Shown: positions 27,920 through 37,828, numbered from the stretch's first letter. The stretch is 64,000 bases of DNA from Agaribacillus aureus (GCA_030442055.1 JAUJEB010000016.1:26672-90671); one strand, 5' to 3'. Notes: a model not told the origin generated them from the letters alone. Numbers and translations: made by a program.

Positions 27920-29410
27920 ATGAAATTGAAACTACTTGCTTTCATGGCCATCCTGGCTGCATGGGGGTGTCAGCCCTCGACTAACCAGCAGGATAAGCCT
28001 CAGTCGGCTGACGCTCAGCCAAATATTTTATGGATAGTGGCGGACGACCTGGGTGTGGATATCGGTTGTTACGGAACGAAAGCCGTTCATACTCCTCACC
28101 TTGATCAATTGGCAAGGGAAGGGGTAAGGTATGAAAATTTACACACTACCACTGCGGTTTGTTCTCCAAGCAGATCGGGATTAATTACAGGCATGTATCC
28201 GGTAAGTATCGATTGTCACCAGCATCGTACGCCATTTAAGCATGCACTGCCCGACCCGGTACAACCTATCACAAGATATTTTAGAGAGGCAGGCTATTTT
28301 GTGACTAACGGATCTTTTAAGGCGGAAAATAGGAAAGGTAAAACCGACTATAATTTTACCCATCATTTTGACAGCCTGTATGATGGTACTCATTGGAATC
28401 AACGAAAAAGCGGACAGCCCTTTTTCTCACAAATTCAAATTTTTATTCCTCACCGTCCTTTTCTTAAAGATACTTTAAACCCGGTCGACCCTGACAATGT
28501 GCAACTGCCTCCATATTATGTGGATCACCCTGTCACAAGGAAAGATTGGGCCATGTACCTGGAAACGATTCAACTTGTCGATATTGAGGTGGGTAAGATT
28601 CTGAAAAAACTGGAAGAGGAGGGTTTGGCTGAGAATACCATCGTTTTTTTCTTTGGCGACCAGGGAAGACCCCATATGAGAGGAAAACAGTTTTTATATG
28701 ACCCGGGAACCAATACACCGCTGATCGTTCGCCACCCTTCCGGTACAGGAGCTAACAGTGTTTCGCAGCAACTGATCAGTAATATAGATATTGCCGCTAC
28801 CAGCATGGCTTTAGCCGGAATAACCATTCCTCCCCATATGCAGGGGCAGGATTTCCTGGGGGAACAGCCGGAGAGAGCATTTCTGACAACGATGCGAGAT
28901 AGAAGAGATGAGACCGTTGACCGCATCCGGGCTGTCAGAACCACTGATTTCAAATACATCCGGAATTTTTATCCGGAAAGACCTTATACACAGTTTAATG
29001 CCTATAAGAAATTCAGGTACCCGGTGTTGACCCTGATGCAGGTGTTGTATAAAAAAGGCGAGTTAAATGAAGTACAAAGCCGTTTTATGGCAGAATCCCG
29101 CCCGGCGGAGGAGTTATACGACCTGAAAAATGACCCTGATGAGATCAACAACCTCGCTGGAGATGCCAATTACGAGGAGCAATTGGCCGGGTTAAGGCAA
29201 CACATGGATGAGTGGCTGGTTACCTATGACCTTGGAAAGTATCCGGAAAACCCACGGGCCATCCAGGCAGCGGAAGAGTTGATGAAGGGAAGATTCAAAA
29301 GAAACATGGAAAGCCTCGGCTTAAACCCCGCCATTAGCGATGAAGAATTTTTGCAGTACTGGGAGAAAACCCTACTTGAGGAAACCGATGATGTGTCTCA
29401 TGCCAACTGA
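27920..29410 (+). CDS. Type I sulfatase, Cys type (third of five, sulfamidase-like group)
   Basis: 496 residues from the ATG at 27920, with a lipoprotein signal ending AAWGCQPS. The catalytic motif is CSPSR with Cys81 after TTTAV, and the metal site begins IVADDLGVDIGCYG. Its overall pattern (GMYPVSIDCHQHRTPF; GDQGRPHMRGKQFLYDPGTNTPL instead of SDNG) sets it apart from its neighbours and resembles the heparan N-sulfatase (sulfamidase)-like group, so it may act on a different linkage. This grouping is from pattern memory only. It overlaps the next sulfatase by 11 bp. Confidence 0.9.
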   Translation: MKLKLLAFMAILAAWGCQPSTNQQDKPQSADAQPNILWIVADDLGVDIGCYGTKAVHTPHLDQLAREGVRYENLHTTTAVCSPSRSGLITGMYPVSIDCHQHRTPFKHALPDPVQPITRYFREAGYFVTNGSFKAENRKGKTDYNFTHHFDSLYDGTHWNQRKSGQPFFSQIQIFIPHRPFLKDTLNPVDPDNVQLPPYYVDHPVTRKDWAMYLETIQLVDIEVGKILKKLEEEGLAENTIVFFFGDQGRPHMRGKQFLYDPGTNTPLIVRHPSGTGANSVSQQLISNIDIAATSMALAGITIPPHMQGQDFLGEQPERAFLTTMRDRRDETVDRIRAVRTTDFKYIRNFYPERPYTQFNAYKKFRYPVLTLMQVLYKKGELNEVQSRFMAESRPAEELYDLKNDPDEINNLAGDANYEEQLAGLRQHMDEWLVTYDLGKYPENPRAIQAAEELMKGRFKRNMESLGLNPAISDEEFLQYWEKTLLEETDDVSHAN

Positions 29411-30926
29411 TAAACTGTATAGGTCAGCCTTGCTATTGCTGGCAGTTTTGGTCACAGCATCCTGTCAGCAAAAAGAGGAGCAGCCACCCAACGTACTTTT
29501 CATTATTGCAGACGACCTGGGTTGGGCCGATCTCGGCGCCTATGGTAGTGCCTTTTATGAAACACCCAATCTCGACCAGCTGGCAGCTGATGGGATATTG
29601 TTTACCAATGGATATGCCAACTGTCCCGTATGCTCACCTTCAAGAGCCAGCTTTCAAACCGGTAAATATGCGTTGAAAACCGGTGTCACTGACTGGATTA
29701 AAGGTCGGAAGTTTTTCAGAGGCCCTACACCCAATGATCGATGGGTGGTTCCGGATACAAAGTTTCAGCTGGATTCGGAAGAAACGACATTGGCCGAAGC
29801 GCTGGGAGAAACAGGTTATAAGACTATCTTTGCAGGAAAATGGCATTTAGGTGAAGAAGAACAATACTGGCCGGAAAAACAAGGGTATGATATAAACATT
29901 GGAGGCTGGAGCAGAGGAGCCCCGTTAAGGAATAGAAAAAAAGGTTTTAATGGGTATTTTTCTCCCTATGGTAATCCAAGACTTGCCGATGGTCCGGACG
30001 GTGAATACCTGCCGGATAGATTAACCGCCGAAACCATTCAGGCCATCAAAAGAAATAAAGAGCAACCGCTCTTCATTTGCCTTTCTTATTACCTTGTGCA
30101 CACACCCTTGCAATCCAAAGAGCAATTAATTGAAAAATACATCAATAAAAAGTATTTACTGGGATTGGATACACTTACCGAATTCAGCCACGATGAACCA
30201 TGGATAAAATATGCTTCAGTGAGTAATGGTTACAAGGAACGAACCATTCAATCCAATCCTGTTTATGCCGCCATGGTGGAAAGCCTGGACCAAAATATTG
30301 GCAAGGTGATAGCCTGCCTTAAAGATCAAGGGCTGTATGACAATACACTGATTGTATTTACCTCAGATAACGGGGGATTATCTACGTCTGAAGGCAGTTC
30401 AACATCCAATAAACCACTACGTGCGGGAAAGGGCTGGCTGTATGAGGGTGGCATCAGGGTGCCATTTATAATTAGAGATCCCAAAAGTACAAACCGGGGA
30501 ATTACCAATTCCGCACCTGTTACGGGAGCTGATATTTTTCCTACAGTATTGAAATATGTCGGGATTAATGCTTCCAATACTGAAATCGACGGGCAAAACC
30601 TGCTGGGGCAGACTTCTGAAACATTAGCCCAAAGGCCAATCTATTGGCATTACCCGCATTACGCCAATCAAGGCGGCAATCCCGGAAGTGCTATCAGACT
30701 TGGCGATTACAAGTTAATACATGATCTTGAAACCGGGGCCAAGGAACTATACAATTTATCGGAAGACATTGGAGAAGGTCAGAATATAGCCGGCACCAAT
30801 CAGGTGGTACAGGATAAGCTTGAGGCATTGCTGCAAACCTGGTTAGAGGAAAATGACCCCAAACCACTCATGCCTAACCCGGAATGGAATGGCTTGGATC
30901 CCGTCGTAGAAAACAAATCATTTTAA
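29400..30926 (+). CDS. Type I sulfatase, Cys type (fourth of five)
   Basis: 508 residues when started at the ATG at 29400, which overlaps the preceding stop by 11 bp and yields a lipoprotein signal (VTASCQQK). Motifs: IIADDLGWADLGAYG, CSPSR with Cys78 (preceded by NCPV), SFQTGKYALKTG, FAGKWHLG, GGWSRGAP and SDNGGLSTSEG with a RAGKGWLYEGGIRVP stretch. The RAGKG...EGGIRVP signature is shared with the fifth sulfatase, indicating a second pair of related enzymes. The overlap suggests translational coupling. Confidence 0.93.
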   Translation: MPTDKLYRSALLLLAVLVTASCQQKEEQPPNVLFIIADDLGWADLGAYGSAFYETPNLDQLAADGILFTNGYANCPVCSPSRASFQTGKYALKTGVTDWIKGRKFFRGPTPNDRWVVPDTKFQLDSEETTLAEALGETGYKTIFAGKWHLGEEEQYWPEKQGYDINIGGWSRGAPLRNRKKGFNGYFSPYGNPRLADGPDGEYLPDRLTAETIQAIKRNKEQPLFICLSYYLVHTPLQSKEQLIEKYINKKYLLGLDTLTEFSHDEPWIKYASVSNGYKERTIQSNPVYAAMVESLDQNIGKVIACLKDQGLYDNTLIVFTSDNGGLSTSEGSSTSNKPLRAGKGWLYEGGIRVPFIIRDPKSTNRGITNSAPVTGADIFPTVLKYVGINASNTEIDGQNLLGQTSETLAQRPIYWHYPHYANQGGNPGSAIRLGDYKLIHDLETGAKELYNLSEDIGEGQNIAGTNQVVQDKLEALLQTWLEENDPKPLMPNPEWNGLDPVVENKSF

Positions 30927-30927
30927 T

Positions 30928-32364
30928 ATGGTCACATTCGGATGGAATACACTGATGCGTAGTTACGCGGCATTATCAGCTATAGCGATACTGTGCGTTT
31001 TTTCTTCCTGCGAACAATCATCACCCACAGATATTAAACCCAACGTCATATTTATTAACGTGGATGACCTGGGATGGATGGATGCCGTCTTCCAGGGCAG
31101 TAACTATTATGAAACACCTAACATAGACAGGTTGGCAAAGGAAGGAATGGTATTTACACAGGGATATGCCGGCGCTGCCAACTGTGCGCCGAGCAGGGCT
31201 TGCCTGATAAGTGGCCAAAATACGCCAAGACACGGTATTTACACTGTGGGTAGTTCTGAAAGAGGCAAAGCCGGCGATCGGAAAATAATCCCTACACCCA
31301 ATAATGAGGTATTGCCCGACAGCGTCCTTACCATGGCCGAGATGTTTAAGATGGCCGGATATACGACCGGTACCTTTGGTAAATGGCATTTGGGTGATGA
31401 CCCGATGACGCAGGGCTTTGATGTAAATATAGGAGGTTCCCATCGTGGCAATCCCGGGAAAAATGGCTATTTCAGCCCTTATAATGTTGATCACCTGGAA
31501 GATGGTCCAGATGGTGAACACTTAACCGACCGCCTGACGGACGAGGCCCTGGACTTTATATCGCGGAATCAAAAAAATCCCTTTTTCCTGTACCTGCCTT
31601 ATTATGCGGTCCACACCCCAATTCTTGGTAAACAGGAGTTAATTGACAAATACAAAAACAAGAAAAGTACAGAAGGGCAATCCAACCCGGTTTATGCGGC
31701 GATGGTAGAAACCGTGGATGACAACGTAGGAAGAATATTAACCGGATTGGAAACCTTGGGCCTTGCCGATAACACGGTTGTGATTTTTACGTCCGATAAT
31801 GGCGGCATACGGGCGATTTCCAGTCAACACCCCCTGAGAGCGGGGAAAGGGAGTTATTATGAGGGAGGTATCAGAGTCCCCTACATTATTAAATGGCCGG
31901 GAACAGCAACCGCCGGCACACGGTCTGATTACCCCATCGTGAACCTGGATTTTTTCCCTACATTCCGGGAAATGTTACAGATTGACCTCCAAAAAAAGTT
32001 GGTTGACGGCATCAGTTTGATGCCACTGCTACAAGGCCAAAAACCATCGCAAAGACCATTGTTTTGGCACTTTCCAATCTATTTACAGGCTTATAGTCAA
32101 GAAAAGGATGATGGACGTGACCCATTATTCCGGACAAGACCCGGATCTGTAATACGGTTGGGAGATTGGAAGTTGCATCAATATTTTGAAGATGGAGCGG
32201 TGGAGCTATACAACCTGAAAGATGATTTGGGTGAAAGAAATAACCTGGTTAAGGAAAGGCCTCAAAAAACAAAAGAATTGCTTAATTTGCTGGAACAATG
32301 GCGCGAGGAGGTAAATGCGACGGTGCCTGATGAATTGAATCCGGCATATAATCCAATTAATTAA
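30928..32364 (+). CDS. Type I sulfatase, Cys type (fifth of five)
   Basis: 478 residues; an alternative ATG lies at residue 10 (30955). The signal is of lipoprotein type (VFSSCEQS). Motifs: INVDDLGWMDAVFQG, CAPSR with Cys86, CLISGQ, FGKWHLGDD, IGGSHRGNPGKNGYFSPYN and SDNGGIRAIS, followed by RAGKGSYYEGGIRVP. It is closest to the fourth sulfatase in the window. Only one base separates it from that gene's stop, consistent with a single polycistronic message ending in the PhoD-like gene. Confidence 0.93.
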   Translation: MVTFGWNTLMRSYAALSAIAILCVFSSCEQSSPTDIKPNVIFINVDDLGWMDAVFQGSNYYETPNIDRLAKEGMVFTQGYAGAANCAPSRACLISGQNTPRHGIYTVGSSERGKAGDRKIIPTPNNEVLPDSVLTMAEMFKMAGYTTGTFGKWHLGDDPMTQGFDVNIGGSHRGNPGKNGYFSPYNVDHLEDGPDGEHLTDRLTDEALDFISRNQKNPFFLYLPYYAVHTPILGKQELIDKYKNKKSTEGQSNPVYAAMVETVDDNVGRILTGLETLGLADNTVVIFTSDNGGIRAISSQHPLRAGKGSYYEGGIRVPYIIKWPGTATAGTRSDYPIVNLDFFPTFREMLQIDLQKKLVDGISLMPLLQGQKPSQRPLFWHFPIYLQAYSQEKDDGRDPLFRTRPGSVIRLGDWKLHQYFEDGAVELYNLKDDLGERNNLVKERPQKTKELLNLLEQWREEVNATVPDELNPAYNPIN

Positions 32365-32406
32365 AAACTGGGTGAAACGAAAAAATCTTCAAATAAAAGA
32401 AAAATA

Positions 32407-34995
32407 ATGACGAATAATAATGCTAAACTGGGAATACTGTTCCTGCTAATGGTGTTGGCAACGTCAGGATGCCATCAAAATTCAAAACAAGCTACTTACG
32501 ACTGGAAAAATGTAGGCGACAGGACGTGGGCTGGCGCCGATTTTTGGGCCAACAGGTTACAGGACTGGCAAATCCTGGATGAGAAGCTGGTTTGTAGAGA
32601 GACTTCGGAAAAAAAACCGATGAGAACCGTGCATTTGCTGACACATAACATCGAAGATGTGCGGGAAGACTTTCGTATTGCCGTAAAAGCAGGGATCAAT
32701 GAAACCACAAAAACCAACTCCGATGCGGCCTGTGGGCTGCTGATCGGCGCCGGAGAGCAGCTGGATTATAGAGCTGCCAGCCTGATTCATCATAGCCATG
32801 GGAGGGGAGCAGGTTTGTTTTTAGGATTTACCCGGGAGGGACAGTTAATCATCACCGACTTCTCGAATGGAGAAATTCTGAAGCAATCCGATAAAGTGGA
32901 AAAAATTCCAGGAGAGATCAGAATGATAGTAGAAAAACAAGGAACAGCCGATGACATAAAATTAAATCTTTCCGTGCTGGATACCGAAAAAGGCAATGTA
33001 TTGCTTACTATAACGCTGGATGGACTGGCAGCCGATCAGCTCAAAGGCAATATTGCACTGGTTTCTCATCCCGGCAAAGGAGAAAACGGGGGCTCCTTCT
33101 GGTTTTCAGAATTAGCGCTCGATGGTAAGGCAGTGACCCATCATCCCCAACGTAAACTTGGCCCTATCATTACTTCTCAGTACACCATAGACGATCAAAT
33201 CCTGAAAATTACGGCGCAGCTGTTGCCTATTGGTGCCGGGGAATTCCAAACGTGTTATTTGGAAATCAAAGAGGGAGAGCAATGGAAAGAGGTGGCACAA
33301 GCTTCAGTAATTGTACCTGGCTTTACTGCACCTTTCAGGGTGGAAAGCTGGGCTGACGACAAAGATGTGCCTTACCGTATTAAGTATGTGGCTTCCGACG
33401 GCGCTTCTCCGGATTACTGGGAGGGAACGATCAAAAAGAATCCCATCGATAAGGAAACCATTGTTGTAGCCGGCTTTACCGGCAATCATAATATTGGGAA
33501 TTCTCTTGACGGAAAGCGGAAGAGTCCACAGGTTTCGCCCTATCCGTGGCAGGAGCTGATTTGGTTCCCGCACCTGGATGTGGTAGAAAATGTTAAAAAA
33601 CACAATCCCGACGTTTTGTTTTTCAGTGGAGACCAGGTTTATGAGGGGGGAAGCCCTACAAGCCCGGATATTAAAAATATCAAGCTGGATTATTTATATA
33701 AATGGTATTTGTGGTGTTGGGCTTTTGCGGATTTGACCAAGGATATTGTGACTGTCACCATTCCTGACGATCACGACGTTTACCAAGGAAACATATGGGG
33801 CGCCGGCGGAAGACCTACCGACAAGGATGATAAAGGCGGCTATGTACACCCTCCGGACTTTGTTAAAATGGTGGAAAGAACCCAGGTGAGTCACCTCCCT
33901 GATCCCTATGACCCTACACCTATTGAACAGGGAATAGGGGTTTATCACACGGATATGAATTTTGGCAATATAAGTTTTGCCATTCTGGAAGACAGGAAGT
34001 TTAAATCCGGCCCTAATGGACTGGTGCCGCCTACCAAATCAAACAGGGCCGATCACGTCATTGATCCGGACTATGATCCAAAAGCAGTTGATTTGCCCGA
34101 GGCGACTTTATTAGGTGAACGACAGTTGGGATTTTTGAATAACTGGGCTGATGATTGGCGGCACACCGATATGAAGGTCGCGCTTTCTCAAACCATCTTT
34201 GGCAACCTGGCGACCCACCACGGACCAAACCAGGTAAGATTGTACATGGACCTGGATTCCAACGGATGGCCGCAGACCGGCAGGAACAAGGCACTTGCCG
34301 CATTGCGCAAAGGTTTTGCCTTCATGCTGGCAGGCGACCAGCATCTGGCGACTATCGTACATCATGGTATCGATGATTTCGATGATGCAGGTTGGTCTTT
34401 TTGCGTTCCTTCAATAGCCAATTTTTATCCAAGGTCATGGAAACCCGATGGCCCCGGGCTAAACCAGTTGCCAGGCATGCCGGATAATACAGGATCCTAT
34501 CTCGATGGTTTTGGCAATCACATTACCGTGTATGCCAGCACCAATCCTGGCAAGTCGATGGGTGTAGAGCCAGCCGAGCTACACGATAAAATGGCTGGCT
34601 ACGGAATACTAAAACTGAATAAATCGGCCCAAACTTATACAATGGAATGCTGGCCGAGGTTTGCGGATCCCGAAAATCCTGCTACCGGAGGACAATATCC
34701 AGGGTGGCCAAAGACTGTTGATATGATGGATAACTACGCTAAAAAACCTGTAGGGCACCTGCCTGTCCTGAAAATCGATGGTGTAGACAGGCCGGTTGTC
34801 CAGGTAATCAATGAGGCTACGAGTGAAGTGGTTTATACTTTAAGGATCAAAGGCAATGATTTTCAACCCAAAGTGTTCACGACAGATTCTTATACCGTCA
34901 TCATCAAGGATATGGAGGGAGAAGAACGGAAAAAACTTACCGGACTGCAATTGGTGGAAGCCGGTAAAAAGGAAGAATTAACCGTCTCCTTATAA
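32407..34995 (+). CDS. PhoD-like metallophosphatase lipoprotein with an N-terminal beta-sandwich
   Basis: 862 residues with a lipoprotein signal (LATSGCHQ). Residues about 35-240 form a strand-rich domain like a laminin-G/concanavalin-type module. A short linker domain follows, then the PhoD-type catalytic domain (about 350-700) with FSGDQVYEGG, PDDHDVYQGN, LEDRKFK and LAGDQHLATIVHHG metal-binding motifs. PhoD enzymes cleave phosphodiesters and phosphomonoesters outside the cytoplasm using Ca/Fe. As the last gene of the sulfatase operon it may remove phosphate groups or act on an unrelated ester of the same glycan; that role is inferred only from position. Confidence 0.88.
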   Translation: MTNNNAKLGILFLLMVLATSGCHQNSKQATYDWKNVGDRTWAGADFWANRLQDWQILDEKLVCRETSEKKPMRTVHLLTHNIEDVREDFRIAVKAGINETTKTNSDAACGLLIGAGEQLDYRAASLIHHSHGRGAGLFLGFTREGQLIITDFSNGEILKQSDKVEKIPGEIRMIVEKQGTADDIKLNLSVLDTEKGNVLLTITLDGLAADQLKGNIALVSHPGKGENGGSFWFSELALDGKAVTHHPQRKLGPIITSQYTIDDQILKITAQLLPIGAGEFQTCYLEIKEGEQWKEVAQASVIVPGFTAPFRVESWADDKDVPYRIKYVASDGASPDYWEGTIKKNPIDKETIVVAGFTGNHNIGNSLDGKRKSPQVSPYPWQELIWFPHLDVVENVKKHNPDVLFFSGDQVYEGGSPTSPDIKNIKLDYLYKWYLWCWAFADLTKDIVTVTIPDDHDVYQGNIWGAGGRPTDKDDKGGYVHPPDFVKMVERTQVSHLPDPYDPTPIEQGIGVYHTDMNFGNISFAILEDRKFKSGPNGLVPPTKSNRADHVIDPDYDPKAVDLPEATLLGERQLGFLNNWADDWRHTDMKVALSQTIFGNLATHHGPNQVRLYMDLDSNGWPQTGRNKALAALRKGFAFMLAGDQHLATIVHHGIDDFDDAGWSFCVPSIANFYPRSWKPDGPGLNQLPGMPDNTGSYLDGFGNHITVYASTNPGKSMGVEPAELHDKMAGYGILKLNKSAQTYTMECWPRFADPENPATGGQYPGWPKTVDMMDNYAKKPVGHLPVLKIDGVDRPVVQVINEATSEVVYTLRIKGNDFQPKVFTTDSYTVIIKDMEGEERKKLTGLQLVEAGKKEELTVSL

Positions 34996-35381
34996 AAACA
35001 AAGTCCTTCCAAGTAATTGGAAGGACCATCCATAAATAGTCTCACCGTGATTATAAGACTTTCGGATCACATTTTAATTTATTTCACCAAACAAACATTC
35101 TGCTGAACAAAACAAAATGTTATTGGCTACTACAGGTCAATATCTGTTCCGGTTTTGCCTTATTTTTGGTGTAGCGGATAAATTATTTTTAAGTGTTTGA
35201 CTGTTAAATATTTAAAATTTTGCAGTAAGCAAGGTGCGGTATCGGATGCCGGAAATAGATTGATCAATTTTTCCAATATTTAAACTTTTTTCCCAAAAAT
35301 GGAATTTGACCGTTACTTTTTATTAAAATTGAACCGTCGGCTTGCTGCCTGATTTTTTTTCCTAAAATAAAACAGAAACGG
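34996..35381. other. Gene-free stretch before tesB
   Basis: About 385 bp. It opens with the perfect hairpin at 35003-35026 and is otherwise AT-rich. TTTG-like motifs occur, but none forms a clear promoter pair. No ORF or RNA gene was recognised. Confidence 0.5.
35003..35026. terminator. Perfect 10-bp hairpin ending the sulfatase operon
   Basis: GTCCTTCCAA (35003-35012) and TTGGAAGGAC (35017-35026) are exact inverted repeats around a GTAA tetraloop, 7 bp after the PhoD-like stop. No T run follows, so it may protect the mRNA end or act with a factor rather than alone. Confidence 0.6.
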
Positions 35382-36239
35382 ATGCAGAATATTGATGAGC
35401 TAATAGATCTTTTAAACCTCGAAAAAATCGAGGAGAATATATTCAGAGGACAAAACTACCAAGCTCCCTGGAACAGGGTTTTTGGTGGGCAGGTGTTAGC
35501 TCAGTCGCTGTATGCCGCTTATCAGACAGTACCTGAAGACAGGTTTGTTCACTCCCTGCACGGGTATTTTATCCTGACAGGAGATATCAGCAAGCCTATT
35601 ATTTATCATGTTGACAGAATCAGAGATGGAGGTAGTTTTACAACGAGAAGGATAGTAGCCATTCAACATGGCCGGGCTATTTTTAACATGTCTGCCTCCT
35701 TTCAGCTGATCCAGGAAAGCTTTGATCATCAAATACCAATGCCCAAGGTATTACCGCCGGAAGAAAGCGTTTCCGAAGAAAAAATTGCCAATACTTTTAA
35801 AGAAGAGGCCCCGGAGATTTACCGGCGATTAACCAGATCGAGACCTATCGAATTCCGAAGAGCAGATAATTTCAGACCGCTGGAGGCGAAAAATATATCA
35901 CCGTTTCAGCACGTATGGTTTAAGGGGAAAGGGACATTACCCAAGGATAAAAGACTTCACCAGACTGCCCTGGCTTACGCTTCGGATTATAACTTACTGG
36001 GAACGGCCCTGCTTCCCCACCGCGAACAAATCGACATCAACAAAATATTTCTGGCAAGCCTGGATCATGCCATGTGGTTCCATCGCGATTTTGATATGAA
36101 TGATTGGTTGTTATATGCCATTGATAGCCCGAGCGCTTCCAATTCAAGGGGGTTTACCAGTGGGAAAATATTCAACCAACAGGGGGTATTGGTCGCCTCT
36201 GTCGCTCAGGAGGGATTGATACGAACCATGAATAAATAG
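35382..36239 (+). CDS. tesB: Acyl-CoA thioesterase II (TesB family)
   Basis: 285 residues, double hotdog fold. Typical motifs: FRGQNYQAPWNRVFGGQVLAQSLYAA near the N-terminus, HSLHGYFILTGD, DRIRDGGSFTTRRIVAIQHGRAIFNMSASFQ, and in the second hotdog HQTALAYASDYNLLGTALLPH, ASLDHAMWFHRDF and DWLLYAIDSPSASNSRGF. It hydrolyses acyl-CoA to free fatty acid and CoA in the cytoplasm. Full length for the family. It stands alone, with long spacers on both sides. Confidence 0.95.
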   Translation: MQNIDELIDLLNLEKIEENIFRGQNYQAPWNRVFGGQVLAQSLYAAYQTVPEDRFVHSLHGYFILTGDISKPIIYHVDRIRDGGSFTTRRIVAIQHGRAIFNMSASFQLIQESFDHQIPMPKVLPPEESVSEEKIANTFKEEAPEIYRRLTRSRPIEFRRADNFRPLEAKNISPFQHVWFKGKGTLPKDKRLHQTALAYASDYNLLGTALLPHREQIDINKIFLASLDHAMWFHRDFDMNDWLLYAIDSPSASNSRGFTSGKIFNQQGVLVASVAQEGLIRTMNK

Positions 36240-36660
36240 CGCCTGGAAGTCACCGTATATTTCACTGATATCGGTCAGGTACTTGTAGGCGAAAATCTAA
36301 AAACCTCTTGCCTTAATCAGCGTCATTGCTCCCCCTTACTTAGGGTTAAAATATACCTGCCGCCAAGCCATTAATCCGCGGTCGGACAATTGGTTACTAC
36401 CTTCCCCGAAGCCGGCTCCTGGTAGTGTTTGGCATTGGTGTTTTCAATTAGTCGCAGCATCAGTCTTACGCAAACAATCCGTAAAATCCTGGTTATCTTT
36501 ATTTTGATTCCTGTTAAATGATGCCTTTAGGTGGTAAAAACGCAACAAAATAGCAAATATCTCGTATATAATAGTATTACTATCAATAAATAAAGTTATG
36601 CTATTTATTGTGTAATTTAATGCCTTTGACAATAGGATTCCTTCCACCAAATAAAACAAC
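36240..36660. other. Gene-free stretch between tesB and the HTH gene
   Basis: About 420 bp. The first half is GC-richer than usual for a spacer, and the second half is very AT-rich (around 36540-36620). No ORF with recognisable features, no tRNA and no clear promoter pair were seen. Confidence 0.45.
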
Positions 36661-36939
36661 ATGGTACAGTTAATTGAAAACATTATAAGCAGGTTGAAAA
36701 GGATTGATCGCCTGGTTAGACTGCGGGCGACAGGTACACCCAGGGAGCTTGCCTTTAGGTTGGGTATATCAGCCAGCACTTTGTACGAATACCTGGATAC
36801 GATGAAAAGAGTTTTTGGGGCACCCATCCGCTACTCCAACTCCCGGCGATCCTATGTGTACGACCTGGACGGGAAACTGGAACTGAAATTTAAAAAAGAT
36901 TCACAATTAAATGGAACAAATAACCACACTCCGATATAA
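36661..36939 (+). CDS. Small helix-turn-helix protein
   Basis: 92 residues. A helix-turn-helix of the DeoR/HTH_11 type is evident at about residues 8-50: RLKRIDRLVRLRATGTPRELAFRLGISASTLYEYLDTMK. The remainder (FGAPIRYSNSRRSYVYDLDGKLELKF) is a wing-like beta hairpin. Such single-domain HTH proteins with this exact layout are common in Bacteroidota; target genes are unknown. It precedes the carbonic anhydrase gene by 133 bp. Confidence 0.75.
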   Translation: MVQLIENIISRLKRIDRLVRLRATGTPRELAFRLGISASTLYEYLDTMKRVFGAPIRYSNSRRSYVYDLDGKLELKFKKDSQLNGTNNHTPI

Positions 36940-37072
36940 TCAGAGTAGGTCTGTTTAAACTTGAGGCGGGGAAACGAAAGCAAAGCTTACCCTGTGTAAT
37001 ACCGAATGAATCGTGTTGGCCCACCATTGGGGCATTGAAAAAAAAATTGATTTAAACAAAAACTATAAGCCT

Positions 37073-37828
37073 ATGCCAACTAAAAATCTAAAACCAGGCT
37101 ATCTGGTGCTTGTGTCGCTCCTTTTTGCGGCCTGTGAAGCGGGAACCAGTAACACAAAATATCTTGAAGAAGATAAGATACTAAATGAAAAAATTGTTCC
37201 TTTGGTTGAAAAGGTGCTTTCTCCGGAGGAGCGAAGTCAGTTGACTCCCGATAAAATAATAGCGGAGCTAAAAGCTGGCAATGAGCGTTTCATGCGCAAT
37301 AATCTCACCGCCAGAAATCATTCAAAACAAATTCGCGAAGCGGTCTACGGGCAATTTCCCAAGGCCATAGTGCTTACCTGCATCGATTCCAGAATACCGG
37401 TTGAGGACGTCTTTGACCGGGGAATCGGAGATATCTTTGTAGCACGGGTGGGAGGAAACGTCCTGAGCGAGGATATTTTGGGCAGTATGGAATATGCCTG
37501 CAAAGTGGCCGGGGCCAAACTGGTTTTGGTGCTTGGGCATGAGCATTGCGAAACCATTTTATCGGCGATCGACGGCATAGATTTAGGAAACATCACTACG
37601 ATGACCTCCAAGATCCAACCCGCCATTGAAAGTATCACTGACTTTGAAGGAAAAAAATCTTCTGTAAACCCCGAATTTGTAGAGTTGGTTGTAAAGAGCA
37701 ATACTGATAAAACGGTTAACAATATCAGGGAAAAGAGCCCCATCCTGAAGCAGATGGAGGACAACGGAGAAATAAAAATAGCGGGAGCCTATTACGACCT
37801 CAACGAAGGACAGGTGCTCTTTCGGTAA
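37073..37828 (+). CDS. Beta-class carbonic anhydrase, lipoprotein form
   Basis: 251 residues from the ATG at 37073. The zinc site is complete: Cys103 with Asp105 and Arg107 in CIDSR, and His156 with Cys159 in GHEHCE. The surrounding sequence (GNERFMRNNLTARNHSKQIRE, FVARVGGNVLSEDILGSMEYA) is typical. It interconverts CO2 and bicarbonate. Unusually for a beta-type enzyme it starts with a lipoprotein signal (LVLVSLLFAACEAG), so it should work in the periplasm or at the outer membrane. A small secreted protein gene follows after 68 bp. Confidence 0.9.
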   Translation: MPTKNLKPGYLVLVSLLFAACEAGTSNTKYLEEDKILNEKIVPLVEKVLSPEERSQLTPDKIIAELKAGNERFMRNNLTARNHSKQIREAVYGQFPKAIVLTCIDSRIPVEDVFDRGIGDIFVARVGGNVLSEDILGSMEYACKVAGAKLVLVLGHEHCETILSAIDGIDLGNITTMTSKIQPAIESITDFEGKKSSVNPEFVELVVKSNTDKTVNNIREKSPILKQMEDNGEIKIAGAYYDLNEGQVLFR

